From NCBI GenBank assembly GCA_949130495.1, contig OX422208.1:645504023-645568022 (forward strand): a stretch of 64,000 nt of DNA. The letters run 5' to 3'. The notes below the pieces were generated by a model. That model made no database searches, was not told where the DNA came from, and saw only the letters and a program-made list of their open reading frames with translations. The DNA comes from Sambucus nigra. Lineage: Eukaryota; Streptophyta; Magnoliopsida; Dipsacales; Adoxaceae. Below are positions 32,771 through 44,388 of this stretch, one piece after another (the first letter of the stretch is position 1; each line of letters opens with the position of its first letter). The position numbers and the translations under genes were made by a program.

Positions 32771-32970
32771 TACTTGACGTTAAAAATGAAATTCTTAGAA
32801 AACCAAGATAAATCATCACCCTAGCCAAAAATGGGGGACCTACGGTAAAAATGCAGTTGCTCTTTACAAGCGACAGTCAAAGAGGTGGCGCCCTCAGTAA
32901 CAACGACGACAAAAGTGGTGGCAACTGGAGTGTTGGTGGTAGACGCACCAGGATTGCTTGAAGAATCCAT
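32771..32970 (-). pseudogene. Antisense PMD gene of gypsy-1: start and N-terminus
   Basis: An ATG at 32968-32970 opens a frame that reads MDSSSNPGASTTNTPVATT, a Ser/Thr-rich leader, and stays open for 49 codons to a TAG at 32821-32823. The same frame can be followed past the stop to the lone LTR at 32770. Beyond the LTR the N-terminal region of the PMD reappears (from 31329 downward). This start is chosen because it is the first ATG after a non-coding stretch and has the composition seen in related genes. The link across the LTR is inferred. Confidence 0.55.
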
Positions 32971-34464
32971 TACAGATGAAAACGAGGAATAAAAAACTTG
33001 AAAGAGCTACCAGATGAGTAACAATGGAGTAACCAAAGGTTGAAGATGATTATAGAGGAAAAAAATGAAGAAACGCTGGACAACAATGGAGTTTTTACAG
33101 ACTTTCTCTCCCTAAAGTATGCCTAGAGTTTGAAGAAGACGAAGAAAATAGTTAAGTGTTTTGAAAAATAGAAGTTTCAATTCTTTCAATCCGTTTTTTG
33201 GGTTTTCCCACTAACATACGTGCAAATCTGCTAAATAATCATTTCAAGTGGATCGTGGCACTTCGGGAAGTGTCTTGATAGTTAAAAAGATGGCATTACA
33301 TCATTAATGAAGTGACGCATGGGGATAAAAAGTGTTTCTTCCAAGACAAGTTTTGGGGCTTGGCGGTAAAATTCTTCTTTTGTCAAACATATCCAATAAC
33401 TCCCAATACAGAATCTGGCCCAACGGTTTAAGAAACCTACGATGCCCCCTCGCCATAAGTCCAAACGTTATTGAATTGTGACTCACATACATCAGGGATA
33501 ATTTTTCTACTTTTTCGAACATGAAGAAATGATGACATAGAAGAGCCCAAATGAAGTAGCACCTTCAAATAGGGAGAAGTTTACAAGGGAGAATTCCACA
33601 AGTCTCAATGATAGGGGTAGTCCTAACGAAAAACTCACTGCTTACAACTATACTCCACAACATCACAAATGGGAGAACTTCACTTCCGAGTTAAAATGGG
33701 TATTTGAGAAAATCAGCAGGTACATCAGAGAGAATTTTACTTTTTCCTGGCAATGATAATGACAGAGGACGTAATGAAGACAGGGACACCAAGGTTCATC
33801 AGATGGAGAAGTTTTTGTGCAGACATTTCTTGTTCCCACAATAAATATCTCCACAAAGGGGCAATTGTAGGGGTTTGAAGATAATCTCGAGATTAGAGTT
33901 AATCCCCCAGCTAATGCATCAGACTTAAGGGATTAAGTTAGCGATGTAGCTCAATAAGGCAGCTCAAGTAAGGTAGTTCAACGTAGCAGCCCAAATGGAT
34001 CTTCTAGCGAAGAAGATGACCGAGAGAGCTCACCCTTTAGTCCTATTATTTTACTTATCCTTGTTGTATCCTTTTATTTATATTGACTACGAGTTGTAAC
34101 GATTATAATGTTTTTTTCGTGTGAGGTCGAATGATACTCGCGAGAGACCAGGCTTGGCAGGGCATGAGAGAGCATTCATGCTCCATCGAACGACCTCGCC
34201 GTGGGAACTTCAGAGGGACTTGGTTTGGAGGATTGAGAAGTGAGGCACCGGTGGGGCTTGTCTTGAACATCTTCGATACACCTGGTAAAACATAAAAAGA
34301 CCTTGACTGTGGAACCTTGGGTAGGGCAACCTTGAGTTGCATCGGACATTGAGCTATGAACCAAACAACCCTCAACTTAATGTCACGTCTACTTTATGTG
34401 ATGTCACTAGCCAGCTAGGCAATGTCAAATATGCACTTGAGTAAACCACCATGGTATTTGGGGT
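32971..34464. other. gypsy-1 region before the 3' LTR, no gene seen
   Basis: This 1.5-kb stretch should hold the promoter of the antisense gene on the - strand and the polypurine tract on the + strand. The tract is weak ('ggtatttggggt', 34453-34464). Several 60-90-codon ORFs here look like chance. No repeats were noticed. Confidence 0.5.
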
Positions 34465-35091
34465 TGTCAGACAGTTGGTGAGTCATCTCTGTGACGACAA
34501 CCCCCTAACACACAGTGGTTAGGCAAAAGGCATGTCTTAGCATTTAATGGTTATGGCGTGGAGCTTACTAGTCCATCAGGCATTTAATGTTTGTGACATA
34601 AAGTATGAGGGATGTCTTTCACAATTATTAATGACTGAGTTATCTCGGGAGTGGTGTAGGGGTTATTTAAGGTCCCCAAGCACCTATGAGGAAATGGTGT
34701 TCTTTTTTGAGAGTTCAGAAGTTAATACTAGAGAATAGTATTTATTAGAGAGAGATTTATTAAAAAACGAGAGTTCACTCACCTACCATTGTCATTCATT
34801 ACGAAGAATTTTACACTTGAGAGAGATCTTTTGAGGGTGGTTAGTGTGTTTGGATACCTACCAAGGTGTATCTAGGATGCTTACTTCTCTCTCGCTCTGA
34901 ATGAGTTCCTTCTGAGTTCATTATTATTTCTTGATTTACACACGAGAGTTCTTGTGAGTTCACACTGAGTTCATCTCTACAGATTTGTGATTGTGTGTTT
35001 TATATAGTCAAAGGTGTTTCTTGATTAACTTATCATTACTATACTTAAAAGAGGGGTTACGCCTCCACCTAATATAAACCACCCTCTTACA
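34465..35091 (+). repeat. gypsy-1 3' LTR
   Basis: It pairs with 489-1116, starts with TG (34465-34466) and ends in CA at 35091. It keeps the terminal bases lost in the 5' copy. The next base starts a piece of the gypsy-2 LTR, so gypsy-1 inserted into gypsy-2. The 5-bp target duplication cannot be checked because the left border lies beyond copia-1, off-window. Confidence 0.92.
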
Positions 35092-35254
35092 AGTAAGATT
35101 TAAAACAATTATTTTTGATAAATATTAACTCTCATCACGGTAGTAATTATTACAATTAAATCTGGATTAATTATAAATTAAATCTTCTCCATTTAAATTA
35201 ATTAATCCAAATTCCGTAATTAAATAAAATCACACAAAACTACGGGATATTACA
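35092..35254 (-). repeat. gypsy-2 3' LTR, remaining end
   Basis: These 163 bp match the last part of the gypsy-2 5' LTR (about 41180-41342), including 'tagtaattattacaattaaat' and the end in TATTACA. The rest of the LTR would be on the far left side of gypsy-1, outside the window. A purine tract GGGGGGAAGTA on the - strand follows inward (35255-35265). Confidence 0.85.
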
Positions 35255-35289
35255 TACTTCCCCCCTAATAACAGAATTTCATCCCGAAA

Positions 35290-35987
35290 TTCGGAAAAAG
35301 GCTAAATCAAGGTATATCTGGTGGAAACAACGCTGTATACTTTTTTTGCATGTCATACTCACGCTCTCAGGTAGACTCACCTACATTATGATGACACCAT
35401 TGCACTCATACTAACGGCACCACCTTTAACCTCAGTTTCCTCTCACTACGGTCTAGAATAGTTACTGGTCCCTCCTTGTAATAACTATTAGGCTGGAGAT
35501 CAATCTTCTCCAATGCAATGTGGGTGTGGACCAAATCATCCTGAAGATATATTTTATGCGAGGAAATATGGAACACATTATGAATCCTATGCAGGTTCTC
35601 CGGTAGCCCAAGTCCGTATGCTACTGGACCAATTCTCTCAATAATAGGGAATGGACCGACATATCTCGGCGCTAACTTTCCTTTCTTCCCAAACTGCACT
35701 ACCCCCTTCATAGGAGATACTCGCAACAATACCTGATCCCCCGTGCTGAACTCTCTGAAAAATCTTTTGGCATCGGCGTAACTCTTTTGCCGATCGTGGG
35801 CAACCCAAATGTGACTCCGTATTAACTCAACCTTAATCGAGGTGTCCTGAATCACCTCTGGACCAAGTAATTTGTTGTCCCCCACTTCAAGCCAACATGA
35901 TGGAGAACAACAGGATCTACCATACAATGCATCAAACGGAGCCGTGCTAATAATAAACTGGTAGGATTTATTATAAGAAAACTCCAC
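35290..35987 (-). pseudogene. gypsy-2 integrase C-terminus and chromodomain
   Basis: The open frame 35987-35406 has PFDALYGRSCCSPSCWLEVG, then HDRQKSYADAKRFFREF, GDQVLLRVSPMKGV and KGKLAPRYVGPFPIIERIGP, ending in the lead into the chromodomain (RSERKLRLKVVPLV). Beyond a stop the chromodomain continues as VQWCHHNVGEST. A TGA then stands where the motif's Trp is expected, followed by a tail ending at about 35290. A chromodomain binds methylated histone H3. Here it is broken by the stop. Confidence 0.88.
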
Positions 35988-36640
35988 CAGTAGAAGGTAC
36001 TACTCCCATCCCCCTCCAAAATCTAGGACACACATCCTCAACATGTCCTCCAACATCTAATTCGTCCGCCCCATCTGCCCATCTGTCTGTGAGTGATAGG
36101 TTGAACTCAATCGTAACTCCGTACCCATGGCCTTCTGAAAACTCTCCCAAAATTCGGACATAAAAATCTTTTCCCGGTCGGACACAATATCAAGGGGCGC
36201 TCCATGGAGTCTCACTATCTCAACAATGAAAATCTGAGCATACTACCCCATAGTATAGTCTGTTCGCACTGGCAAAAAATGGGCGACCTTGGTCAACTGA
36301 TCCACGATCACCCATATGGAATTGTGACCTATTTGCGATGTAGACATCCTTGTGATGAAATCCATGGAAATGCTTTCCCATTTCCACATAGGGATCTCTA
36401 ATGGCTGTAGTATTCCTCCCGGTATCTGATGGTCTATCTTCACTAACTAACAAGTGGCACATCTAAAAAAAAACTCGATGATGTCCTTCTTCATTCCGCT
36501 CCACCAATACTGTCACCTCATATCCTGGTACATCTTATCCCCTTCGGGATGTACCAAAACCGTGAACCGTGCGACTCTGCCATCATCGCATGCTACAGAT
36601 CCTCCCCTTCTGGGACTACTAGTCTGCCATTAAAATGTAG
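35988..36640 (-). pseudogene. gypsy-2 integrase core
   Basis: On the - strand the readings [40 protein letters not shown] and IVSDREKIFMSEFWESF show the first two catalytic Asp residues. The region of the third (near 36080) reads TDGQMGRTN, where a Glu is expected in the family, so the catalytic Glu appears lost. Several stops are present (for example after TMG). The zinc-binding part upstream is poorly preserved. Confidence 0.82.
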
Positions 36641-36751
36641 GCCCCCATACGAACTCACTGAGAAGGACTCTACACCCTCGGCTAGAAGCTGGACAATTCG
36701 ATCCTGATAGAAAGAATCAGTTGCCTGAGCCTGTATCACCTTGGTGACTAT

Positions 36752-37400
36752 CTAGGGTGTAATCGTCATTGCTGACATAAATGAACAAGAAACTGCCTCA
36801 TGATGCCCGAGTTCTTTCCATTTTTCCTTCCACAACTCGGCCATGTCACCTGCTGGCCTATGACTCAACACGTCTGCTACCACGTTAGCCTTCCCTGGGT
36901 GGTAATGGATATCGAACTGGTAGTCTTTCACAAATTCAAGCCACCTCCGCTGACGTATATTCAGCTTCCGCTGTGTGTACGGATACTGCAATGACTTATG
37001 ATCCTTCAACAGACGAAATCTCTCCCCCAAGAGGTAATGCCTCCATATCCGCAATGAAAACACGACTGCCGCTAACTCCAAGTCGTGGGTGGGGTAGTTA
37101 TTCTTGTGAGGCTTAAGCTTATGGGAAGCATAAGAAATTACCTTATCCTCCTACTGAATCACACCTCCAAGTCCTGACAAGGATGCATTGGTGTAGACCA
37201 GGTATTCCAACCCGTACCTGGGTAGTGCTAGAACTAGTGCTGAAGTCAGCTTGTCCTTCAGCTCGTCAAAGGCCGACTGACATGCATCATCCCATATAAA
37301 CGGCACCCCTTTGTGAGTAAAGTTTGTCAACAACCCCACTATCTTTGAGAATTCCTGAATAAACCTCCTATAGTATCCTGCCAGGCCCAAGAAAATATAA
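36752..37400 (-). pseudogene. gypsy-2 RNase H and RT connection
   Basis: Frame 37390-37151 has MGLAGYYRRFIQEFSKIVGL, FIWDDACQSAFDELK and the start of RNase H (VYTNASLSGLGGVI, where the first catalytic Asp of the usual motif is replaced by Asn). Frame 37081-36752 has [40 protein letters not shown] and [13 protein letters not shown]. The order is standard for gypsy RNase H, separated by stops. Confidence 0.88.
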
Positions 37401-38298
37401 AACTCATTCGGTGTAGTGGACTGCTCCCACTCCCTTACCTTGACACCTTTCCCAAGTCTACCGATATCCCCTCCTCACAGATTATATGACCCAAGAACTG
37501 AACCTCCCTCATCCAGAATCCACAATTTTCATACTTTGCGTACAACTTGTGCTCACGCAGTGTCTAGAAAACCATCCTCAAATGCTCGACATGCTCCTCC
37601 TTAGTCTGTGAATAAATCAGGATTTCATCAATGAAGACGATGACAAATTGATCTAGGAACTCTCTGAACACCCTGTTCATTAAGTCCATGAAGATGGTTG
37701 GAGCATTCGTCAGTCCAAACGACATCACCCAAAATTCATAAGACCTATATCTCATCAAGAATGTGGTCTTTGATATGTCCTGCTCCCTGATTCGTAGCTG
37801 GTGATATCCCGATCTCAAATCTATCTTTGAGAAGAAAACAACCCCTCTCAATTGGTCGAACAATTCATCAATTTGGGGCAACAGATACTTATTCTGTATC
37901 ATGACTTTTTTCAACTCTCGATAATCCACACATAACCTCAATGACGCATCTCTCTTCTTTACAAATAATAAGGGAGAACCCCAAGGTGAGGTACTCCTAC
38001 GGATGAAGCCCTATCCTAACAGCTGATCAATCTTGTCCCGTAGCTCTCTCATCTCAGTCGGAGCCATATAGTAGGGTGTTCGAGATATCAGTCGATTTAT
38101 TGGCATCAAATCTATGACGAAATCAATCTATCGACTAGGTGGCAGCCTCGATATATCCTGGAACACGTCAGTAATATCACAGACTACAGGAATCGAGTTA
38201 ATGGGAATCACTATCTCCTTAGAGGTCTCCTCCTCTATGTAATATGAATGGGTGGACGATCCTCCCTTAGGATGAGGCATCTCCACTAGGAACATCTC
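37401..38298 (-). pseudogene. gypsy-2 reverse transcriptase
   Basis: The open frame 37941-37564 reads [35 protein letters not shown] and [18 protein letters not shown]. At the catalytic box it reads FIDEILIYS, so the second Asp of the invariant Asp-Asp pair has become Glu. The upstream part (to about 38290) is readable with two stops (for example PINRLISRTPYYMAPTEM and [18 protein letters not shown]). The element could not copy itself even without the stops. Confidence 0.9.
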
Positions 38299-39447
38299 CT
38301 ATCCCGGTATAGAAATGATAATACCCTTGCTAAAATAGTCCATCATGGCTCTATAATAAGCAAGACAGTTCATGCCAATAATGGCGTCATGCTCCTTATG
38401 AGCACCCTGTTGTTGCTGCTGGTGCGGGGCTCTACCCTTTTGAGGAAAGTTCTCCCCTATATCCATGCTTCCCTCGGCCCTAATAGCCATTACCTCCCCT
38501 CCCTTGGCCCTATTGAAATCGCTGCTTCCCCTACTGACCCGACTGGCCCTGTCGAAAACCTCCCCGTCCCTGTCTGAAATCTCCAGAACAAAATCATTTA
38601 GCAAAGATCTCCTTGATGGAAACCCTGCTCACCCTAGAGCTATGGGTGTCCCATCGGTACTACTACCTCCTATCCGACCCTATTGGCTGGACTCCCCAAC
38701 TCGTTTGCTTACCTATTGGTGGAAGCGATGGTACTAACAATGTAGTAGGGCGACATTAACCACATCAGAGTAAGTGGCCAATGAAAGATTCCCTAATAAG
38801 TGCTGGCGAATCTTCCAAGTCAAACCATCCATGAATCTCTAAATATTCTTCTCCTCTATCGGTATCTCGTCTGGAACTAGATTCAGCAGGTTTGTAAACT
38901 CCTCTTCATATTCAGCAAAAGACTTTCCTTCCTTCTTGAGTTTCAGTAGCTTTTGCCTCATCTATGTCTGCACGGCGGAAGGGAAGTACTTGCGATCAAA
39001 CAGCAAAAAAAAATCTCTGATAGTCAAGCTGTCTCTCTCCTCTGCAGTGGTAATGGATTACCACCACTCTAGAGCTGCTCCTACCAATTTAAAGGTATCC
39101 ATAATCTTATTTTTCACCTCGGTGCACTCATACATCCTCAGGTGCCTCTGTATATCTTTCCTCCACTAGCTCGCCTTTACCACATCTGAACTCCCCACAA
39201 ACTTCGGAGGGTGTGCCTTCTGAAAGGCATCTCTGATGTGCTCCCATGCAGAAGTGAGAGTGTGGGCTGGTGCTGGAGCCACTACTGGTGCCTGTGGTGG
39301 AGCCTACTGTACCACGGCTAATGTTGCATTAACTGCATGTGCTATAAAAGCAGCAATTTCCACAGTGTTCATCATTCCCTGGGCCAGAGATGGTTGGGGC
39401 TCGGGCTGGGCATCCCTATCGTCTCGCTACGCACGTCTGGGAGGCAT
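38299..39447 (-). pseudogene. gag: gypsy-2 gag joined to a protease remnant by an internal deletion
   Basis: The start ATG lies at 39445-39447 and the frame begins MPPRRA, the usual opening of Tekay-type Gag. The Gag core follows with AWEHIRDAFQKAHPPKFVG and KNKIMDTFKLVGAALEWW, with at least three stops. In frame 38604-38299 a Gag tail rich in Arg, Gly and Gln passes directly into the C-terminal strand of the protease (DAIIGMNCLAYYRAMMDYF). The zinc knuckle and the protease active site are missing, so a deletion fused the two. Confidence 0.8.
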
Positions 39448-39614
39448 CTGAAATGAGAGAGAAGCTTTATAAGTCCACAGTAAATATCTCAATTAGCTGA
39501 AGACGTAAAATGTGCACAAAATGAATACAACAGTCCTAAATATAGGGCTCTATATCATGGATAGCTATGCGGAAGACATAATAATCCATACAGATCCTAA
39601 GGACTCTAGAACGT

Positions 39615-39629
39615 GATACTCTGATACCA
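39615..39629 (-). other. gypsy-2 primer binding site (tRNA-iMet type)
   Basis: On the - strand TGGTATCAGAGTATC stands two bases inside the 5' LTR. The first eleven bases match the initiator tRNA site. Confidence 0.88.
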
Positions 39630-39631
39630 CC

Positions 39632-41342
39632 TGTGACCCCCCGCCTAAATAAATACCGGGCGATCAGTCCTTTATTAATTAAATCAGAATATCAAGTGGT
39701 GTCAGATTATGCATCACTGTCGAAAATTTTATTATTTAAAACTAACCACCTAATATTTAAAAAGGTTGATGTCAAAATTTTATCTTTTCAATTACTATAA
39801 AACCATTTAAACTAAATAACAAATCATTCACCATTCAATCCAATCTCATAAGTACTGGAGTAAACACATCCAGTCAAAATCAAATACAGTAATCCAACTA
39901 AATAAAGTCAACAACTGAACTAAATCTCAAATCTATGAATAAGAAGGGACGACATGTCCAACTGATGCAAGTAACTCAAAAATAAGGAATGATAGACTCA
40001 GAGGCGTCTACTACCAAAGTCCTGTAGCCTCCATAGCAACTACAACTCTTCGAATGAATGGATCTCCTAAGCCAGGTGTCCCTGTGGCTGAGCACCTAAA
40101 ATAATTTGACAAGAAAAGAGATTTGCAGAAAATGGGTCAAAGCCCGAGTTGAAAACAGTTTAAAATCAACAAGTCCTTAAAATGATTTATTAGCACATAT
40201 ATTGTTCATGTTAAATTATCGAACTCACTTGGCATGCTCACCCCTCATCTAATGTGCACGCCTAGTGAATATTCAAATCCCACTATCTCTACTACATGTT
40301 AACTAGTCCTTTTTGTCTAATAATTTATCATAAACCGACATCGTTCCCATGGATTTCCCTCGCAATACATAATACATATAATGAATTTCTTTTTAGTATA
40401 AATAGACCCGTTCAGTTTAATACAATTAATTGTTTGCTATTTAATTCATTTCAGATTTTGTTATTAATTTTACCTACTCAATTTAGACAGTAGATATCAT
40501 TACATGTACAAATATATACACTCTATTTTATATATATACAGTATTGCACCCCGAGACACAATTGTGGCGCCTGCATACTCTGCTATCATGTCCTGTTGCA
40601 TCACTCATTGCATAAAGGACTAAAGGTTCAATCTCTCGCGAGTCATCAAAACAAAACACATATATTGGAGGTGAACATAGCCCCAAGCCAATGGGCTATG
40701 CACATACCTACGCACCCATACGATCGTCATCACTACAGTTCTCACAGATAGTCCGTACCTAGGTTCTATGCTTTAGTGGTATAAGTCAATATCCCACCCG
40801 ATAGCAAGCAACGTAGGTATGTTATACACACAATAGTTTATTCAATAAGCATACACAAAACCTATTTTCGTCCATATTAATTCCCTAAAATCCCAAAAGA
40901 CCAAAATACCCCTTTGGGGTGTCGTTTTGGGCTAAAATGCCCCAGAATCCAAATGAAACACCCGAGTAGTGTTTTCTAGACCATTTTGACCCTTCTGAAC
41001 ACATTGGCACACTCAAAGCAGCCATAGGAGTTTATTCAAAATAACTTATCATTTATAGCTTAATAAAGTAATATTGACACGATCCACACGTGCTTCCCAA
41101 CTAAGTGTATTGCAACTGCAGTATTTTTCACTCCCGACCAAAATAATATTCTCATATTCATATATTCCTTTACTCTCTAAGTAATATTCAACATAATTAT
41201 TTCTGATAAATACTAACTCTCGCCATGCTAGTAATTATTACAATTAAATCCAGATTAATTATAAATTAAATTTTATCCATTAAAATCAATTAATCCAAAT
41301 TTCATAATTAAATAAAATCACACAAAATTAAGGGGTATTACA
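39632..41342 (-). repeat. gypsy-2 5' LTR (1.7 kb)
   Basis: In + coordinates it starts TGTGACCCCCCGCC and ends GGGGTATTACA, so in element orientation it runs TGTAATACCCC to GGGTCACA. A block at about 40555-40740, with 'gcatactctgctatca' and 'cacatacctacgcacccata', is shared with the gypsy-3 LTRs. This shows that the two families are related even though most of their LTR sequence differs. Confidence 0.9.
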
Positions 41343-43039
41343 ATAAAATTTATCTTAAGTTTTGTTTCCTGTAAGTATACAGTTACCTTCCTTGATTAAA
41401 ATCTTAAACTCAATTTTTGAAAAGGTAATCGTATGATCTGAGTCATAAAATTGAGAGATACTTAGCAGATTGGCTTTTAAGCCTTTCACTAGGAGAAAAT
41501 CGTTTAGAACCAGTAAGCCGTATTTTGGGATGAGATTCCATTGCCGAATAGGACTTTACCTCCTAATAAGTTTGTCATGTTTGTTAGTTTAGTCTCATCC
41601 ACGATCATGTGCTTAGAACACCCAGAGTTGAGGTACCGGCCAATAGCGGTGCCCTCGACTTTTAAAGAAGTTATAATAATATTTCACCTGAGTTTGGGTA
41701 TCGAGTCATCTTCTCTAATCCATATGGCCTTGTTTTAAAATATTTTTGGGTCTTTGCTTTAAAATAGGACCTTGGGGGGGAGGGGGGTCGTTCTAATGTC
41801 TTTTTCTTGGTGGGAGACTTGTTCCTATTTTTTCTCAAGTTAGAGTTTTTATTAGTTTTCCAGTGAAGAACATAAGTAGGCAGTCTCACACTAGAATAGT
41901 TAAAGTTATTATACATAGGTGTATACAGACATTTCTCAAAACAATCAACAATAGTATGTCCACAAACATCATAATATTTACAGTAAAGAGCTGAGGACAG
42001 TTTGAAATTATTTTTTAAACCCTTGAAACTAGGTTAAGATTTTTTAGAACACGAGGTTTGACTGCAAAAAATTTTGTATTTTGCCCAAAGTCACTGATAG
42101 GGGGCACACATACTTAGATTTTTTGTTAGGATTATGCTTAGAACTACAAGAAGTCCTTGTTTCTTGTGACTCTGGCTTCTTTAAAGTAGCTTTTGGGGAG
42201 TTTTGAAAAGTTTGGATTGGTGAGTTTGGTTAATTCCCTAAGGATACAAACACAGTTTCAAATTCATTTTGACCAATAACTCTGATTCCTTTGGTTTTTT
42301 TTCCAAACCATGACTAGTTTTATCTTCAATATTAATTTTTCTAGAGCTTATGATTTTATCATAGGTTTTTACATTTGTTTTAAATGAAGACATTTCTTGA
42401 AGATGTTTTAAACCTTTTCTTTAGATTCCTCTAGCTCAATCAAGGTGGATTTGTATCTTTATTCTAAAACAAATTTTTTCTCAGAGAGCTCAGTTATTTT
42501 AAACATAAAATCTTTAGTTTCAGTCTCATGAGCCACACACTCACTTTTGTAGTCATTAGTGTTAGCCTAGATGTAATATTTAGGCTTTCCAAACGTTCAG
42601 TCAAGTTTTTAACCACTTTCTCAAGTCAAAAACATTTTTTAGAGTTTTATCATAAGTCTTGAAAGTGAGGTAAATCATCATCATCGGACTTACTAAGTGT
42701 AGTGTGTGATTTGATTCCCAACGATTGATTTTGCAAATTTGGACTCACACCCCCATTCCGTTCATAAATTAATTATCATTTTGACTCACACACCTACTTG
42801 ACTCATTATCAGTACTAACAGTAACAATATTGGATACACAATTAATTACAGATACTAGCGGGTAAAGTATCAATCAAAGAATCAACAGGCATACATGCTT
42901 TATCATCAGTATATATAATTTTAGCATAGAAAGACATGCAAGATTCACTAATTTCATAAATCCCTAACTCGTCATCTTTCGAGTCACTCGAGTCATCCCA
43001 AGTTTTTCACATATGGGCCTTTTTTATGTAAGAGGGACG
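41343..43039 (-). pseudogene. Old SIRE-like copia fragment (gag tail and protease)
   Basis: Reading the - strand from about 41670 downward gives SGCSKHMIVDETKLTN and GGKVLFGNGISSQNT, the protease active-site region of a copia element. Upstream (41916-41671) is a basic stretch NKSPTKKKTLERPPS of the Gag tail, and a Cys/His-like remnant lies near 41935-41990. The rest to 43039 is decayed Gag linker with many stops. No LTR of this element lies in the window. Gypsy-2 and gypsy-3 border it on the two sides, so it is probably the oldest layer. Confidence 0.65.
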
Positions 43040-43548
43040 TGTGACACCCCGCTTACTAAAATACTGGGTGAACAGCCCGTGATCAAAATAAAACGTTGGT
43101 CTCATATGGCCCGTTCTTAGCATCACTGTCAAAACCTTTTTAAAGTTACTAACCACCTAGTAATTTAATTAGACTGGTGCCAAATTTTGTCTTTCATTAA
43201 TTGATAACATGCGAAGGTAAATAATAATTAAACCATCAATCACAAACTGATAAATAAATCCAACACACATGAATAATATAAATAAAGGGAATCGAATCAA
43301 CTATCGGTTTAACAATAAAATACTATAGTAAACTGCAACAATAACCTAGATACACAAGGTTAAATAAATAATTGTATGCTAAATCTAAGGGAGACATGCC
43401 CAACTGAGTATTGAAGTAAAGATCCTACACTAGGAATGAATGAACGAAGAGTCTATAGCAAAGTCCAGAAATTCCCACATGAGCTGTAGTTGCGCATCCC
43501 TGGATAGAATCCTCAAACTGGGCGTCCCTATGGCAGGACATCTAAAAG
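43040..43548 (-). repeat. gypsy-3 LTR C, first part
   Basis: It starts TGTGACACCCCGC in + coordinates and matches the beginnings of LTR A (49853) and LTR B (59414), for example 'actaaccacctagta' and 'catccctggatagaatcctcaaactgg'. It breaks off at 43548, where copia-3 is inserted, and resumes at 49744. Confidence 0.88.
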
Positions 43549-44338
43549 TGAAAAGATGCGATAGGCCCCCGATTTTAAAATTCTTATGCTTTAAAATCAA
43601 TTTCCTTGTTAAATATACGGAAGCGTAAAGGTGATGGTTCAATACAATAAACAAATTTTAATTTACTTCAAATTAAAATTAAACACAAGTGAAATATGAT
43701 TAACACACACACAAATCATATTTCACTTAAACCAATTTAATTAACACAAGTCCTAGAAAATTTGCCTAAGTCATATTTTCCAATTTTATCAAGTTAGGAC
43801 AAACCAATTTTATCAATTAAATTAAATGACTTTAATTAATTAACTAAACATTACCTAATATTTAAATTAAAACCAAATTAAACTAGTAGTGATTAATTTA
43901 AACCAATTTTATCTTTTCACATAAGCATGCGTTCTAGGTGATTTTACAAAAGATAAAATAAACAATTAATCCACTACACCGCGATGTACGAGGAAAAACC
44001 CACAATGGGAAAAAACCTCGGACGGCCCTAGCCTCAAATCCACTAAGTACAGAATTTACAAATACAAGCAAGATGACTTACAACACTCGACTCGATCCCT
44101 TTCAATCCCCGACCCGTTTTCTTGTATCAACCTCTGCCTAGCGAATAACCACGGAGCTCCATCGTGGTCTCGGAATCCACCGATCGGACTTTATATGGTC
44201 ATCATCACCCGAACAAGGATCCTTTCTCCAAGTGGGTAAATCAACGCAAACCTCTTCTTCTTTGTGGGATTTATAAGTAAACCCAAGCAATCTCTTCTTC
44301 AATATGTAGAGATAAACCGGTGCCAAAACTCCAAGCAA

Positions 44339-44388
<50 letters not shown>

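Larger units (their letters stand above)
35092..41342 (-). mobile_element. gypsy-2: Tekay-like chromovirus (Ty3/gypsy), truncated by gypsy-1
   Basis: On the - strand the order is 5' LTR (39632-41342), tRNA-iMet site, gag, protease, RT, RNase H, integrase with chromodomain, purine tract and 3' LTR remnant. The wording of the integrase C-terminus (GKKGKLAPRYVGPFPI, HNVFHIS) and the chromodomain place it in the Tekay/Del group of chromoviruses, whose chromodomain guides integration to heterochromatin. All genes contain stops. The base after the 5' LTR starts an old copia fragment. Confidence 0.92.

Noticed and set aside
31326..32775. Exact 5-bp target duplication for the lone LTR
   Set aside because: The flanks (ACCAT or TACCA on the left, TACTT on the right) share too few bases. 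'aagta' and 'tactt' are inverse, not direct, repeats.
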